38,026 bases of DNA from Vairimorpha ceranae (GCF_000988165.1 NW_020169335.1:1-38026), one strand, 5' to 3'. Shown: positions 1 through 9,334, numbered from the stretch's first letter. The notes: generated from the letters alone by a model not told the origin. Numbers and translations are program-made.

Positions 1-114
1 GGGAAAAATCCAATGAAAAAAGTTGTAAATATAAAAAATATGTTGTATGTATATTTTAATAAAAGTCAAAAGCTACATGATGATATAGCAAGGTTGTATG
101 CGAGAAATTTTTAA
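1..114 (+). CDS. Possible 3' end of a truncated gene, unidentified
   Basis: Frame 1 is open from the first base to a TAA at 112-114, giving 37 residues ending in RLYARNF. The composition (mixed charged and hydrophobic residues) reads like protein rather than random AT-rich sequence, so this may be the C-terminus of a gene that starts before the window. An internal ATG at position 13 would give a 33-residue peptide instead. No family recognised; the piece is too short to judge. Confidence 0.3.
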   Translation, partial: GKNPMKKVVNIKNMLYVYFNKSQKLHDDIARLYARNF

Positions 115-815
115 ATTCTTAATTATGCATTTTAAGTGCTTATACAACACATTAATACTTAAAGAATAAATTTTAGTTTTTAAAGCTATTCTTTTGCTAG
201 GGTTCTTGCTTGTTGTAATTTAAGATGGTAAAATATATGAAAATTTTTACTAAAAAAGAAATAATTTATGTGCTAGTTTTTTTAAAATTTAGTTTGGTAG
301 AAATTTATTTATTCTTTAAAATAATATATTTTTGTAAATTTAACAAAAGAGTAAAAGCTAATAAAATTTCTAAGTTTGTGTTGTTAAATTTTATTTTGGT
401 ATGACAAAGCTTTACTATATGTGGATACAGAAAGTCTTGTATTACTCCAAAAAAAGTATTTACATAATTTTATATATTTATATATTTTTATATTTATTTG
501 TTTTTGTTGACAGATTTAAGTTCAAATTTTTATTTGTAAATTCATTTTTTCATTATTAATATCTTTCAAAATTTCCTTGTTGATCAAATAATCAAATCAG
601 GTATCTATTATTTACCTTTTTAATGAAAAATTAAATTGTTTTTTATTCTTTATTTAGATTAAGTTTCCATTTATAGAAAATGTACACGTAGCTATAACAA
701 AAAATTTAAAACAAATAAAGCATTTTAACAAAGAAAATAATGCAAATTTTAATTTGTATAATTCTAGATTTTTGATTTATTTAAAATTCTTAATGTGCTT
801 AAATTTAAACCGCTC
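115..815. other. AT-rich intergenic stretch, nothing recognised
   Basis: About 700 bases of very AT-rich sequence without a supported ORF, tRNA-like B box or clear repeat array on either strand. Confidence 0.5.
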
Positions 816-1121
816 ATGGATCATAATTTATTAACAAGTGAAAAAAGTAGGTATAATTGTAATTCTCGTCGAAATTATGACAATAAGAAAAACAAAGAAG
901 AAATAGAAAAGAAGGTTTTAGATTTTGACAATAGATTCAAAACGAAAATAAATGATATTTGTAATAAAGAAAATGTAGTTAAAAAGCCCACGCTAGTAGA
1001 AAACAAAAAATTAAAAAACAATATTGTAAATTCTGATAGTTTTAAGAGAATTTTGAAGAAAGTTATGTTTTTTAGTTTAATTTTTGTTTTTATTGAAGTT
1101 TTATATTTAAGTGCGTTTTAA
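816..1121 (+). CDS. Small tail-anchored membrane protein, unknown
   Basis: A 101-residue protein if it starts at the ATG at 816; the open frame extends to a GTG at 795, which I do not use because a C-containing element (ccgctc) sits directly before the 816 ATG. The first ~80 residues are hydrophilic and rich in Lys and Asn. A single hydrophobic segment at roughly residues 82-101 ends the protein, preceded by lysines (RILKK), which is the layout of a tail-anchored protein with a cytosolic head. SNARE-, Sec61-beta- or Tom-type small proteins have such a layout, but I see no diagnostic motif and name none. It stands alone between two long gene-free stretches. Confidence 0.55.
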   Translation: MDHNLLTSEKSRYNCNSRRNYDNKKNKEEIEKKVLDFDNRFKTKINDICNKENVVKKPTLVENKKLKNNIVNSDSFKRILKKVMFFSLIFVFIEVLYLSAF

Positions 1122-2019
1122 GAATAAAATATCAATTAAATTCTTAATTAAAAGTATATATATTATATTAAAAAAGTGTCTTTTTAAGTTAATAGTTTAT
1201 TTACCTTGTGTTTTCTTTAATATGATATTTATATCCATTGCGTAAAGATATACTTTTATTGTTTAATGAAAAATTTGTTAGTTTCATGGAATTAATTGTT
1301 CAATTTTTTATTTGTTAGTAATTTCATATTTCTCAGATGGATCAATTTATTGGGCCGTTTCTTCTTGTTTAATCAATGTATCATGTATATGTTATATTTT
1401 TATTATGTCTTATAATAACTAAGCTTCTTGGAGTCTTACCAAACAATTCAGGCTTATTGTATGTCTGATATGGATGTTTAGTTTAATACAAGGTTCTTCC
1501 AGCTTGTTTAACCTTGTGAATACAAAATCTTTTGTCATCTCATATAAATTTTAACAGTAAAAAATTTTTGCTTCTAATTAAAAAATATAAATCCTTTAAT
1601 GGTTGTTGATAGAAGCAATACATAAGAGGATTATGATCAACTTATCAGAGTAAAATATTTTGTAGCACAGAACGCAATTTTTTTAGTATTCAAAAAATAT
1701 TATATAATAGTAAAATTATTTGTGTAAATACAATATAAAGAAAAAATGTCGAAATGCAAAATTAAAACAATTGAAAAATGTTAAAAATTATGTTACAATA
1801 ATGTATATGTTTTTATTAAGCTTTTACATTCTTAGCCCTAATGATACAACACCAAATACTTGCTTTATAATTTAATATAAAATTTGAAAAGAAAAACAAT
1901 TAACGAACAATATTAAGAGATACATATTTTTTAATTTGTAATATAATATTAAAATGTAAATACATTAATTACAATTCAGTATTTTCCCAATTAAATTCTT
2001 GACAAACACTATTTAAATA
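1122..2019. other. AT-rich intergenic region with no supported gene
   Basis: No ORF of note. A C-run plus ATG at about 1834-1840 (ccctaATG) opens only eight codons, so it looks like an orphan or decayed start signal. The region is the left flank of the Merlin element. Confidence 0.45.
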
Positions 2020-2028
2020 AATTTTACG
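2020..2028. repeat. Target-site duplication, left copy
   Basis: AATTTTACG immediately left of the element; identical copy at 3036-3044. Nine bases matches the duplication length of Merlin/IS1016-type insertion. Confidence 0.85.
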
Positions 2029-2085
2029 GGGGAAATTCATTCAAAAGGGCATGTTTTTTAATGACCTTCAAAAATAAATTTTTTA
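2029..2085 (+). repeat. Merlin terminal inverted repeat, left
   Basis: Pairs in inverted orientation with 2979-3035. The outermost 25 bases have several mismatches (for example GGGG against GGTT), while the inner ~32 bases are essentially identical. Confidence 0.88.
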
Positions 2086-2212
2086 AACCTTATCTTTAAA
2101 TAACAAAATCAAAAAACAAAATAATTAATCAAATTTTTTATCAGAAATAGTATTCTAAAGCAATATCTAAGAGTTTATTTTGATTTTCATTACGTATTAA
2201 CACAAATCTAAA

Positions 2213-2958
2213 TTAATATAATCGAATATAAGACGAAGCTTTACACCTGTAAGGTACATTCCCTCTCAAACCTGTCCAATTTTTCTTAATAGTGTTTGTA
2301 TGTATAAGTAAGTTGTTTGCAGTATTTACAAACTTTTTCAAATGATTCACAGTCATATGTTTTGTAAAATATTTTTCCAAATCACTATAACTTTTCCAAC
2401 AATTCCAATAAATTATTTTATCAACTTTAATATATCTAAAAATAATATTTTGCAGTTTCAACTTATTGCGCAATCTGACAGGCGTTACAAAAATCTTTCT
2501 GATAACTCGATCTACTGCACCAAAATACCCTCGCTTCCTCAACTCTTCAACTTTTGTTATATTTCCTTTTCTCGAATTTACTTTCGTCTTTTCAACAAAA
2601 TTATTATTTCCTCCAAGAAACAATGTGCCTATATATTTAATGAAATTCTCGCCTTATCACATTTGTTTAAAATAACAGATAATTTCTGTTTTGAAATACC
2701 ACTAATAACACATATTAAATTTAATAATACATTATTTGAAAACAAATTTAAACCCTTTATATAACTCAAAACAGAATTTTTTGTAAACGAAAAAATTGTA
2801 TTTTTTTAAATACTATATCTAAATTTACGCGGCTTATTTTAGCATATAACTTTATTATTTGCACTTAATTTAATTTATTGGTTTCATTTAAGGCAATCTT
2901 TTGCTATAATGAAGTCTCTAAATCGATTCAATATTTCATTGTATTCCTTCTCTGTATG
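2213..2958 (-). pseudogene. Decayed ISXO2-like DDE transposase of the Merlin element
   Basis: The C-terminal half is readable as one 136-residue frame (2213-2623) with family landmarks GGNNNFVE, FGAVDRV, RKIF, CWKSY, VNH and HTNTI. An N-terminal fragment (HTEKEYNEIL...) is readable at 2887-2958 before an in-frame stop. In between, frames are broken. After FVE one base appears lost: the next frame reads DESKFEKRKYN, the expected first catalytic block, until an extra T in a T-run near FGAVDR brings the original frame back. In the continuous frame the second catalytic Asp is Asn (YWNCW for the usual S-D-C-W) and the final Glu is Lys (HTNTIKKNW for TIE-x2-W). It is therefore not a functional enzyme. 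Confidence 0.85.
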
Positions 2959-2978
2959 CAGATTCACAAAAATTAAGA

Positions 2979-3035
2979 TAAAAAATTTATTTTTGAAGGT
3001 CATTAAAAAACATGTTCTTTTGGAGGAATATAACC
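2979..3035 (-). repeat. Merlin terminal inverted repeat, right
   Basis: Inverted match to 2029-2085 over 57 bases without gaps; ends with GG on the minus strand like the left end. Confidence 0.88.
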
Positions 3036-3044
3036 AATTTTACG
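3036..3044. repeat. Target-site duplication, right copy
   Basis: AATTTTACG immediately right of the element end, identical to 2020-2028. Confidence 0.85.
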
Positions 3045-3164
3045 ATATATAATATAAAAAATTAAATGTGAAATAATAAATTGTTACAACATACACTTTG
3101 TATAATAATTTATAAAATTTTTTTAAGATAATCTATGTAAGAGTTTTGCTGACATAAAAAAAAT

Positions 3165-3417
3165 ATTTGATACCCTGAAATAATAACAAGACATATTCAT
3201 AAAATATTTACAACATATATTAGTATTCATGAGATGTTATTAAGACATATTTATAAAATATTTACAACATACATTTAATACTTATGAAATACTAACAAGA
3301 AAATTTTATAAAATATTTACAACATATATTTAATACTTATGAAATGTTATTAAGACATGTTCATAAAATATTTACAACACATATTTATAAAACATTTACA
3401 ATATATATTTAATACCC
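3165..3417. repeat. ~55-bp tandem repeat ending exactly at the next gene's start codon
   Basis: The core ATAAAATATTTACAACA recurs at 3199, 3253, 3308 and 3363 (steps of 54-55), with a shortened copy at 3388. Each unit holds a sequence like TTTAATACTTATGAAAT, and the last unit has the functional version TTTAATACCCATGAAG that starts the gene at 3418. A leading copy near 3170 has the CCC but CTG in place of ATG. The array looks like serial duplication of the start region of the gene. Confidence 0.8.
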
Positions 3418-3969
3418 ATGAAGCATACAAAAGATGATTTAAAAAAGTACATTGTATTATTAGAAAGACTAGAAGTTTTGTATAACATGTATAATGATGT
3501 AGATAAATATCCTAAATACAGAAGTAGAATACTTAAAAAATATATTAAAAAAGAATACAAAAAAATTTCAAAAAGTAAAAAATTACGAAAAGTTAAGGAT
3601 TTACAATATTTTTTAAATAAGTCGGATCTAATATACAATCTTGATTTTAAAGAACATTTTAAAACTATAAATAACGAATTTGATTTACTTAAGTTTTACG
3701 ATAAAATACTACTTTTTTTTAAAAAAAAATATAAATCTGTGTTTGAGCTTGTAACTGAAACAACTTTGAATAAAAATGTATTCTGTGTAGATTGTAAACG
3801 AGAACTAAAAGGTACAATGATTAAATACCACGTTCAAGGGAAAAAACACAATAAAAATAAGAAATCGGGAAGATTTTTAAATTTAATAGGTAACAAAGAA
3901 CAATTAAAAAAAAGTGCGCTTTTTATTGTTGATAAGATTAATAAAGAAAAGGGGTGTGGTGATGTTTAA
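3418..3969 (+). CDS. Matrin/U1-type C2H2 zinc-finger protein, possibly SF3a60/Prp9-like splicing factor
   Basis: 183 residues, Lys-rich and mostly helical. A zinc finger of the RNA-binding matrin/U1 type lies near residues 122-143: FCVDC, a spacer of 12 residues and then H-VQGKK-H. This finger type occurs in spliceosome proteins (SF3a60/Prp9, SF3a66/Prp11) and in some ribosome-assembly factors. The helical part before the finger (LEVLYN...YPKYRSRILKK and a later FYDKILLFF segment) vaguely recalls the central part of Prp9, but the protein is far shorter than Prp9 and the resemblance is by eye only. The start is fixed by CCC touching the ATG. A spliceosome is needed here, since an intron is seen at 24472-24546. 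Function uncertain. Confidence 0.6.
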   Translation: MKHTKDDLKKYIVLLERLEVLYNMYNDVDKYPKYRSRILKKYIKKEYKKISKSKKLRKVKDLQYFLNKSDLIYNLDFKEHFKTINNEFDLLKFYDKILLFFKKKYKSVFELVTETTLNKNVFCVDCKRELKGTMIKYHVQGKKHNKNKKSGRFLNLIGNKEQLKKSALFIVDKINKEKGCGDV

Positions 3970-4300
3970 TTCTCATTTAAAAGTGTATTAAAAATTATTT
4001 TTGTAAGTCAAAAATATTTTTAGTTAAATTTTATGTTTTATTATTAAAGAATAAGTTTAATCCAAGATGATTTTTAAAAAAGCATTGCTACCTTTTCCAC
4101 TTTTACTAAATGTTAAATTTCTAACAAGAAAAACTCAATTAATCAATTGTACATACATTTAATTCGAATAAAACTTGCAAGCTTATTTTGTAACTATTCT
4201 ACTATTAATAGTTTATTTAAACTATTTTATAAACAAGTTTTTATATTTCAATTTGTATAATAACCTCCAATTTCGTTTAACATTAAAAAGGTACCCCTCT
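3970..4300. other. Intergenic, nothing recognised
   Basis: AT-rich; open in one frame from a TTG at 4175 into the small ORF at 4301, but that extension has no ATG and is not taken as coding. Confidence 0.4.
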
Positions 4301-4408
4301 ATGGAGAATTTTGAGAACAGTAATGTGTTTCTTTCTGATTTAAAAGAAAAAAATGATGAAAATAGTCGTAAATTAGTAGATTTTTACAAAAAACATTTCA
4401 ATGTCTAA
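4301..4408 (+). CDS. Possible 35-residue small protein
   Basis: An ATG at 4301 lies just behind the C-run gtacccctct, the spacing seen at real starts in this window, and opens 35 codons (MENFENSNVF ... FYKKHFNV). The peptide is hydrophilic and looks helical, with no membrane segment. It ends 11 bases before the convergent Per1-like gene, so it cannot continue downstream. It could be a real micro-protein or a shortened remnant of a larger gene. No family recognised. Confidence 0.4.
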   Translation: MENFENSNVFLSDLKEKNDENSRKLVDFYKKHFNV

Positions 4409-4419
4409 TAAATCCAAAT

Positions 4420-5286
4420 TTATTTACATTTTCTTTTTCTAACATTTAAATTGTTATAAATGTGTCTATGATGCTTTATATCATCTGCCCAAAATTTTAT
4501 ATAAAAAGGCGTAGAAAGGCATCCAAAAAGATGCCATACTGCATGAGAGTCTAATAAATATTTGTAAGGAGGTATATCTTGTATTTCTATGTACCCTGCT
4601 AGAGAAAATAAAAAGGTAAAAAATACAATATTTCTTACATATTCATAACTTTTATAATGTGCATAAATGAAAAAATGAAAAAGGAAGGTAAGTGTGATAA
4701 TTATCACACAACTTATTTTATTATAAACATAATCAAATTCATTACTCATTCTTGATATATGATAAATAAAATAACATATAAAAATACTTCTTATAGTAAA
4801 TCGATATTTACATTCAAATTTATAAATTAACATCAACCGCATAAATGACATATATAAACCAAACAGAAGAACAAGAATAGCAAAATAATAATCCATATTC
4901 CTTGTAAGTACATTTTCATGAATATGAAAAAGTGTACTAGAAATAAAAGCCATATTTGAAATGTGACATTGGAGTTTAAAAAGATCTTTCATTTTTATAA
5001 ATTGTATTTGTGGTCTTAAAAATAGGTTAAATGAATATTGGTTGATTATAAAATTACTGAATGAAAATACTACTGAAAAAAACTCTGTCATTCCTAGAAC
5101 AGGACAAAATCCCCATCTTCCATTTCTTTTAATATTTTCTAGGCTTAATTGTTTAAGACAAATATAATGGCACATATTTCCGATTTTTTCATCTACAGAC
5201 CTCCGGAATATAAAATCTAAGATGTTTATAGTTATAATTTTGCCTAAATCATCAGTACATTTTTCTGTACATTTGTAGTAAACCAT
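4420..5286 (-). CDS. Per1/PGAP3-like GPI-anchor lipid-remodelling protein
   Basis: 288 residues with about six to seven hydrophobic segments. Family features in order: N-terminal Cys pairs (C6, C10, C39, C43), the RWGFCPVLGMTEFFSV block (Per1: KWPF-R--G-QE--SV), FSFSN, the S-x3-H pair S117/H121 (SSTLFH), D132 in NMDYYF and the closing H-x3-H (H248, H252 in DSHAVWH). These Ser, Asp and His positions are those expected of the CREST hydrolase superfamily to which Per1 belongs. In yeast and animals Per1/PGAP3 removes the sn-2 acyl chain of GPI anchors in the ER or Golgi. No obvious cleavable signal peptide is visible, unlike yeast Per1, so the N-terminus may be shortened. The start is set by CCC directly before the ATG. 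Confidence 0.85.
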   Translation of the reverse strand: MVYYKCTEKCTDDLGKIITINILDFIFRRSVDEKIGNMCHYICLKQLSLENIKRNGRWGFCPVLGMTEFFSVVFSFSNFIINQYSFNLFLRPQIQFIKMKDLFKLQCHISNMAFISSTLFHIHENVLTRNMDYYFAILVLLFGLYMSFMRLMLIYKFECKYRFTIRSIFICYFIYHISRMSNEFDYVYNKISCVIIITLTFLFHFFIYAHYKSYEYVRNIVFFTFLFSLAGYIEIQDIPPYKYLLDSHAVWHLFGCLSTPFYIKFWADDIKHHRHIYNNLNVRKRKCK

Positions 5287-5848
5287 GGGTATCTATAAAT
5301 TTGTTTATTAAAACAAAACATCAAACAAAATGAACTTTATTTTGTAAAAAATTATCATTGATTTTTGATATTTAATTTTATATTGGTGATAAAATTAACA
5401 ATTTATTGTTTGTAGAAAATTAATATATTTTAAAATGCAAAAGATTGTTTTAAAATATGCACATTTTATTAAACATTGTTTGCAGAAAATTTATATATTT
5501 AAAATGTAAAAGATCGTTTTTAAATTTGCACATTTATTTTTTTCTAAAAAAGGGTTAGTTTAAAAATATTTTTTTTCGCATAAAAGTAAATGGTATTTAT
5601 TGTAAATGCATGAAAATATAAAATTAACTTAGATTGATTGACATTTTATTATTGTAATTAAGTTTATAGTATTACATTCTCACAATCATTTTCATTCCTA
5701 TTTTTATCCTTACTTCCGATCAACATTCATTCTTATTTTTATTTTTGCTAGTTAATAGTTATAGATTAATATTTTAATGTTTGAAAAACTTAATATGTCA
5801 AGATAAAATTTCCTTAAATTTTTTATAAAAATATTTTACCCTGCATAA
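5287..5848. other. Intergenic region with a 70-bp tandem duplication
   Basis: Shared 5' region of the divergent Per1-like and Sec8 genes. No ORF is supported. It contains a duplicated 70-bp unit (listed separately); the rest is AT-rich. Confidence 0.5.
5405..5544. repeat. Two tandem copies of a 70-bp unit
   Basis: The unit beginning ATTGTTTG(T/C)AGAAAATT at 5405 recurs at 5475. Both copies run through AAAAGAT(T/C)GTTTT and a GCACATTT block with few differences. Confidence 0.75.
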
Positions 5849-7168
5849 ATGGATGAGGCAGATTTATTAATCAAAGAATTAAGAATTGATAATGAGACAC
5901 TTTTGTCAACTGAATACAATCCACTTCCTCAGGTATTTCAAAATAAAAAGTCTAATTCAAATTATAGAAATATTTACCACAGAGTAGAAAAGATTATGGA
6001 GAGTATTATAAACATTACTTACAAAGGGTTTTCTGATAGTGTTCTTTCTTATATGGAAGTTTATAATCTAAATTTAAAAAATGTTACACTTTTATCAGAA
6101 ATTAAATCTCGCATTGACGAAATTACTAGAACTACCTTTGATATCGAAAATATAAGAAATATTTTTTCTACTACAGAATATTTAAAAATCAAATGTGATA
6201 TTACAGAATCTTTAAAAGATCTTAATGACACATTAGAAGAATATTATAATTGTACAGATTTAACGGAAAAATGTTATAAAATTTTAAAAGCTAAAAGGAT
6301 TATTAAAGATAATAATTTAATTAAAATAGAAGGTATAGAATTACTTAGAAATGATATTTTATTAGAAATAGAGAAATTTATGATAAAAGTTTACAGTAAA
6401 TTACAAGAATATATTTTTAGGGATGAGATTCAATATAAGGAATTATTACGAATTGTAAACGTTATGAATAAATTTGATGATTTTGACAGATACTTAAATA
6501 AAAATTATACTAAATATTTAGTATTAGATAATATAACAGATACAAATTATATAGACAATATTAAGAGTATTAATACATATTTTAATAAGATACTTACAAT
6601 ATATTTTAAACTTAATAAAAATAAAGATAAGAAAGATATTGAATATGATAATACTATATTATTATTAGAAGATTATAAATTTATTAAAATAGATTATATT
6701 ACAAATACACTAGTATTTTATAAATATATAAAAGATAATACTAATTTTAATGCTTTATATAATAGAATAAGAGATATTTATAATACTAATAAAGTAAATT
6801 ATTACTTAGTTAATACTTTATTATTAATTAATAAAAAGTATAAAATAGATAAATATAAAAAATTAACAGATAAATATATTAAAAAGTTATCAAATGATTT
6901 AGAAGATGAAGTGTTATATTTATTTGATATTTTTTATAGAGAGAATAATTTTACTAATGATTTTTATATAAATAAAATTATAAAGGTAATAAAACAGAAT
7001 ATGGATTTAATAGATTTAAGAAAAGATATTTTATCTAAAATTATAAAAAAAATAAATAAATATATTAAAAATAATATAAGTGGAAGCATTAGTGAAGATT
7101 TCATTGTAAAAGTTAAGTTATTAGATGAGATATTGGGGGAATATACAGATGAATGTATTGAAATATAA
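5849..7168 (+). CDS. SEC8: Exocyst complex subunit Sec8-like (EXOC4), reduced
   Basis: 439 residues, helical throughout, with Asn/Lys/Ile-rich composition. Residues ~40-195 follow the N-terminal layout of Sec8: a long coiled coil (YHRVEKIMESIINITYKGF), then an IKSRID helix, a DIENIRNIF helix, and the signature A-x-x-ll-xx-nLikIEGIelLR followed by a helix ending in KLQEYIF (Sec8: VEGLSDLR ... ELHRHLY). The exocyst tethers secretory vesicles to the plasma membrane. Other eukaryotic Sec8 proteins are about twice this length or more, so the C-terminal rods are lost or shortened here. CCC at 5839-5841 fixes the start. Another exocyst or COG-type tether is the main alternative. Confidence 0.68.
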   Translation: MDEADLLIKELRIDNETLLSTEYNPLPQVFQNKKSNSNYRNIYHRVEKIMESIINITYKGFSDSVLSYMEVYNLNLKNVTLLSEIKSRIDEITRTTFDIENIRNIFSTTEYLKIKCDITESLKDLNDTLEEYYNCTDLTEKCYKILKAKRIIKDNNLIKIEGIELLRNDILLEIEKFMIKVYSKLQEYIFRDEIQYKELLRIVNVMNKFDDFDRYLNKNYTKYLVLDNITDTNYIDNIKSINTYFNKILTIYFKLNKNKDKKDIEYDNTILLLEDYKFIKIDYITNTLVFYKYIKDNTNFNALYNRIRDIYNTNKVNYYLVNTLLLINKKYKIDKYKKLTDKYIKKLSNDLEDEVLYLFDIFYRENNFTNDFYINKIIKVIKQNMDLIDLRKDILSKIIKKINKYIKNNISGSISEDFIVKVKLLDEILGEYTDECIEI

Positions 7169-7561
7169 AATGAATCATAAGGGGATGTATAATAATATAA
7201 GGATGTGTGAAATATAAAAGAGTGCAAAAAAGAATTTTAAAAAATAACGTGTGAAAAAATATTTAAGATAATGTGAAGTAAATACATAATAATGCAAAAA
7301 AATAGATTGAAATACAAAAGAATGCGTAAAAAAATAAATAAAAATCGGGTGAAATACAAAATAATGCAAAGAAAATTAAAAAATACCGTGTGAAAAAATA
7401 TTTAAAATAATGCAAAAAAATAGTGTGAAGCAAATGTTTTTAACGTTAAGATAATAACATACAACTAAACAATTTCCTCTAGCTATTTAACATCGACTTC
7501 AAAAATCATTAATTTTTAAATAAATTTTTTATCAATTTTACTGTTTTTTTTTACCCCTTAA
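7169..7561. repeat. Degenerate tandem repeats downstream of the Sec8-like gene
   Basis: From the stop codon to about 7435, motifs such as GTGAAATACAAAA(T/G)AATGC and CGTGTGAAAAAATATTTAA recur irregularly (for example near 7240 and 7390). They resemble the last codons of the preceding gene (GAAATATAAAATGAATC), so the array may descend from its 3' end. The last ~120 bases carry the eIF4A start region with its C-run. Confidence 0.55.
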
Positions 7562-8788
7562 ATGGCAGTAATTGATAAATCAGATTCTGTAGACGAAAAC
7601 AAATTACAAATGTTCCACGACTGGGAAGATTACTCTCTCAATGAGGAATTAGTTAGGGGTATTTATAACATGGGCTTTGAAAAACCAAGTCATATTCAAA
7701 AAGTAGCTATTAAGCCCATTATAGATGGTAGAGACATTAGAGCACAAGCTCAAAGTGGTACAGGAAAGACAGGTGCCTTTGCTATTGGTGCTCTACAATG
7801 CGTAGATAAAAATTCATATTTTACTCAAGTGCTAGTAATAGCCAATACTAGGGAGATAGCAGCACAGAATTCTGACAGATTTAAACAATTCTCTATGTAC
7901 ATGAATATTAATATTTGTCTTTTAAGTGGTGGATCTCATGTTTCTCAAGATATTAAAAATCTTAGATGTTCTCCACACGTAGTGGTTGGTACACCAGGAA
8001 GGGTAGATCAGATGATACAAGAAGGACATCTTAAGACTGATAAAATAAAACTTTTTATAATTGATGAGGCAGATGAAATGTTACAAGCAGGTTTTCAAGA
8101 GCAGGTTAAGGCTATTTTTAAGAGTCTTAATAGAAAAGAAGTACAAATTGCTATGTTTAGTGCGACGTACGAAGAGGAAGAGTTAAGGGTTAGTGAAGAA
8201 GTTCTTAAAGATCCAGTGATTATTGATTTAAGACAGGATAATCAAACATTAGCAGGTATACAACAATTTTATATTAATTTAGGGCCTGATAATTCACCAA
8301 GAAGAGATGATTACTCAGTAAAATGTGCTACTTTGATAGATTTACTTAAAAATTATTCTTTTGGTCAGACGATTATTTTTGTAACTTCTAAAGTTAAAGC
8401 AGCTTACGTTTATTCCAGTTTGAAAGAATGTGATATTCCTTGTGAACTTATTAGTTCAGATCTTACTCAGTCTGAAAGAGAGGATGTATTAAACAGATTT
8501 AGATCTGGAAGTAATAGAATTCTTATTTCTAGTGGATTACTTAGCAGAGGAGTAGATATTCAAAATTTAAGTGTAGTGTTTTGTTTAGATGTACCACCCG
8601 AGCATAAGAAGAGTACTTATATTCATAGGATTGGAAGATCTGGTAGGTATGGAAAGAAAGGGTTTGCTATTAATATTCTAAGTGATCATGAATTTATTAA
8701 TTTAACTAAAATTGAGAAATTTTACAATACTAAGATATTACAACTTACTAATAATCATTTAGAACAGTTTAGATTAAAAAATAATTAG
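7562..8788 (+). CDS. TIF1: Translation initiation factor eIF4A-type DEAD-box RNA helicase
   Basis: 408 residues, the usual eIF4A length. Motifs in order: Q motif (GFEKPSHIQ), motif I AQSGTGKT, Ia TREIAAQ, Ib TPGRV, II DEAD (IIDEADEML), III SAT, IV IIFVTS, V SRGVDIQ, VI HRIGRSGRYG. The block around motif I (IIDGRD-RAQAQSGTGKTGAF-IGALQ) is nearly that of eIF4A, which unwinds the 5' UTR in the eIF4F complex. FAL1/eIF4A-III is the closest alternative. Odd points: Ia has Asn where Pro is nearly universal (PTRELA), and the usual C-terminal PMNVADLI is absent. The C-run 7554-7557 precedes the ATG. Codons are less AT-biased than in neighbours, as expected for a highly expressed gene. Confidence 0.9.
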   Translation: MAVIDKSDSVDENKLQMFHDWEDYSLNEELVRGIYNMGFEKPSHIQKVAIKPIIDGRDIRAQAQSGTGKTGAFAIGALQCVDKNSYFTQVLVIANTREIAAQNSDRFKQFSMYMNINICLLSGGSHVSQDIKNLRCSPHVVVGTPGRVDQMIQEGHLKTDKIKLFIIDEADEMLQAGFQEQVKAIFKSLNRKEVQIAMFSATYEEEELRVSEEVLKDPVIIDLRQDNQTLAGIQQFYINLGPDNSPRRDDYSVKCATLIDLLKNYSFGQTIIFVTSKVKAAYVYSSLKECDIPCELISSDLTQSEREDVLNRFRSGSNRILISSGLLSRGVDIQNLSVVFCLDVPPEHKKSTYIHRIGRSGRYGKKGFAINILSDHEFINLTKIEKFYNTKILQLTNNHLEQFRLKNN

Positions 8789-9334
8789 GAATAAATAATA
8801 TTTATTATATACATTACTTTTTATTGTAGAAATTTATATTAAATATTATGCATTTAAAAATATATTAAAGTATTATGCATTGAAATATAAAAATATTATG
8901 CTTTTAAAATATATTTTATATATTTAAAAATGTTAGATATATTAAAATATTATACATTTAAAATATGTTTTATATATATTAAGCATAAAAAATTATATTA
9001 AAATATTATGCATTGAAATATATTCAAATTTTTGCATCTAAAATATGTTTTATATATTTTATGCTTTTAAAAATATATTTTATGCTTTTAAAAATATATT
9101 TTATGCATTTAAAATTCTTTTTTAAATCAAAATGTCATTTATTTTAATTTAAAACAAGATCATAAATGTAACCCTTATTTGATAAATTTATTAATATTTT
9201 GTTGTACGCTTAATTAATAATTTAATATTTTCTCAGTTTACTAAAATGTTAATGATTGACTTTAAGGGGAATTTTTAAACCAATCAATAATTTACAGAAA
9301 AATATAAATGTGCATAAATAAACCCCAAACAAAA
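8789..9334. repeat. Intergenic with degenerate ~25-30 bp AT repeats
   Basis: Between about 8830 and 9115 the phrases AAATATTATGCATTTAAAA and AAAATATATTTTATGCTTTT recur many times with irregular spacing. No gene is seen. A minus-strand C-run at ~9265 (rc AAAATTCCCCTTAA) has no ATG after it. Confidence 0.6.

Larger units (their letters stand above)
2029..3035 (-). mobile_element. Merlin-type (IS1595/IS1016-related) DNA transposon, complete ends, dead transposase
   Basis: A 1007-bp element bounded by terminal inverted repeats of about 57 bp (2029-2085 and 2979-3035) that align without gaps, both starting GG and sharing a long identical core around CATGTTTTTTAATGACC. The nine bases AATTTTACG at 2020-2028 are repeated directly at 3036-3044, a target-site duplication of the 8-9 bp size known for Merlin elements. 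The interior carries a decayed transposase on the minus strand. Merlin elements are reported in Nosema genomes (from memory). The intact ends and duplication suggest a fairly recent insertion relative to its neutral decay, or ends still recognised in trans. Confidence 0.9.

Noticed and set aside
2342..2764. Plus-strand 140-codon frame in the Merlin element
   Set aside because: It is antisense to the transposase corpse, whose family motifs are clear on the minus strand.
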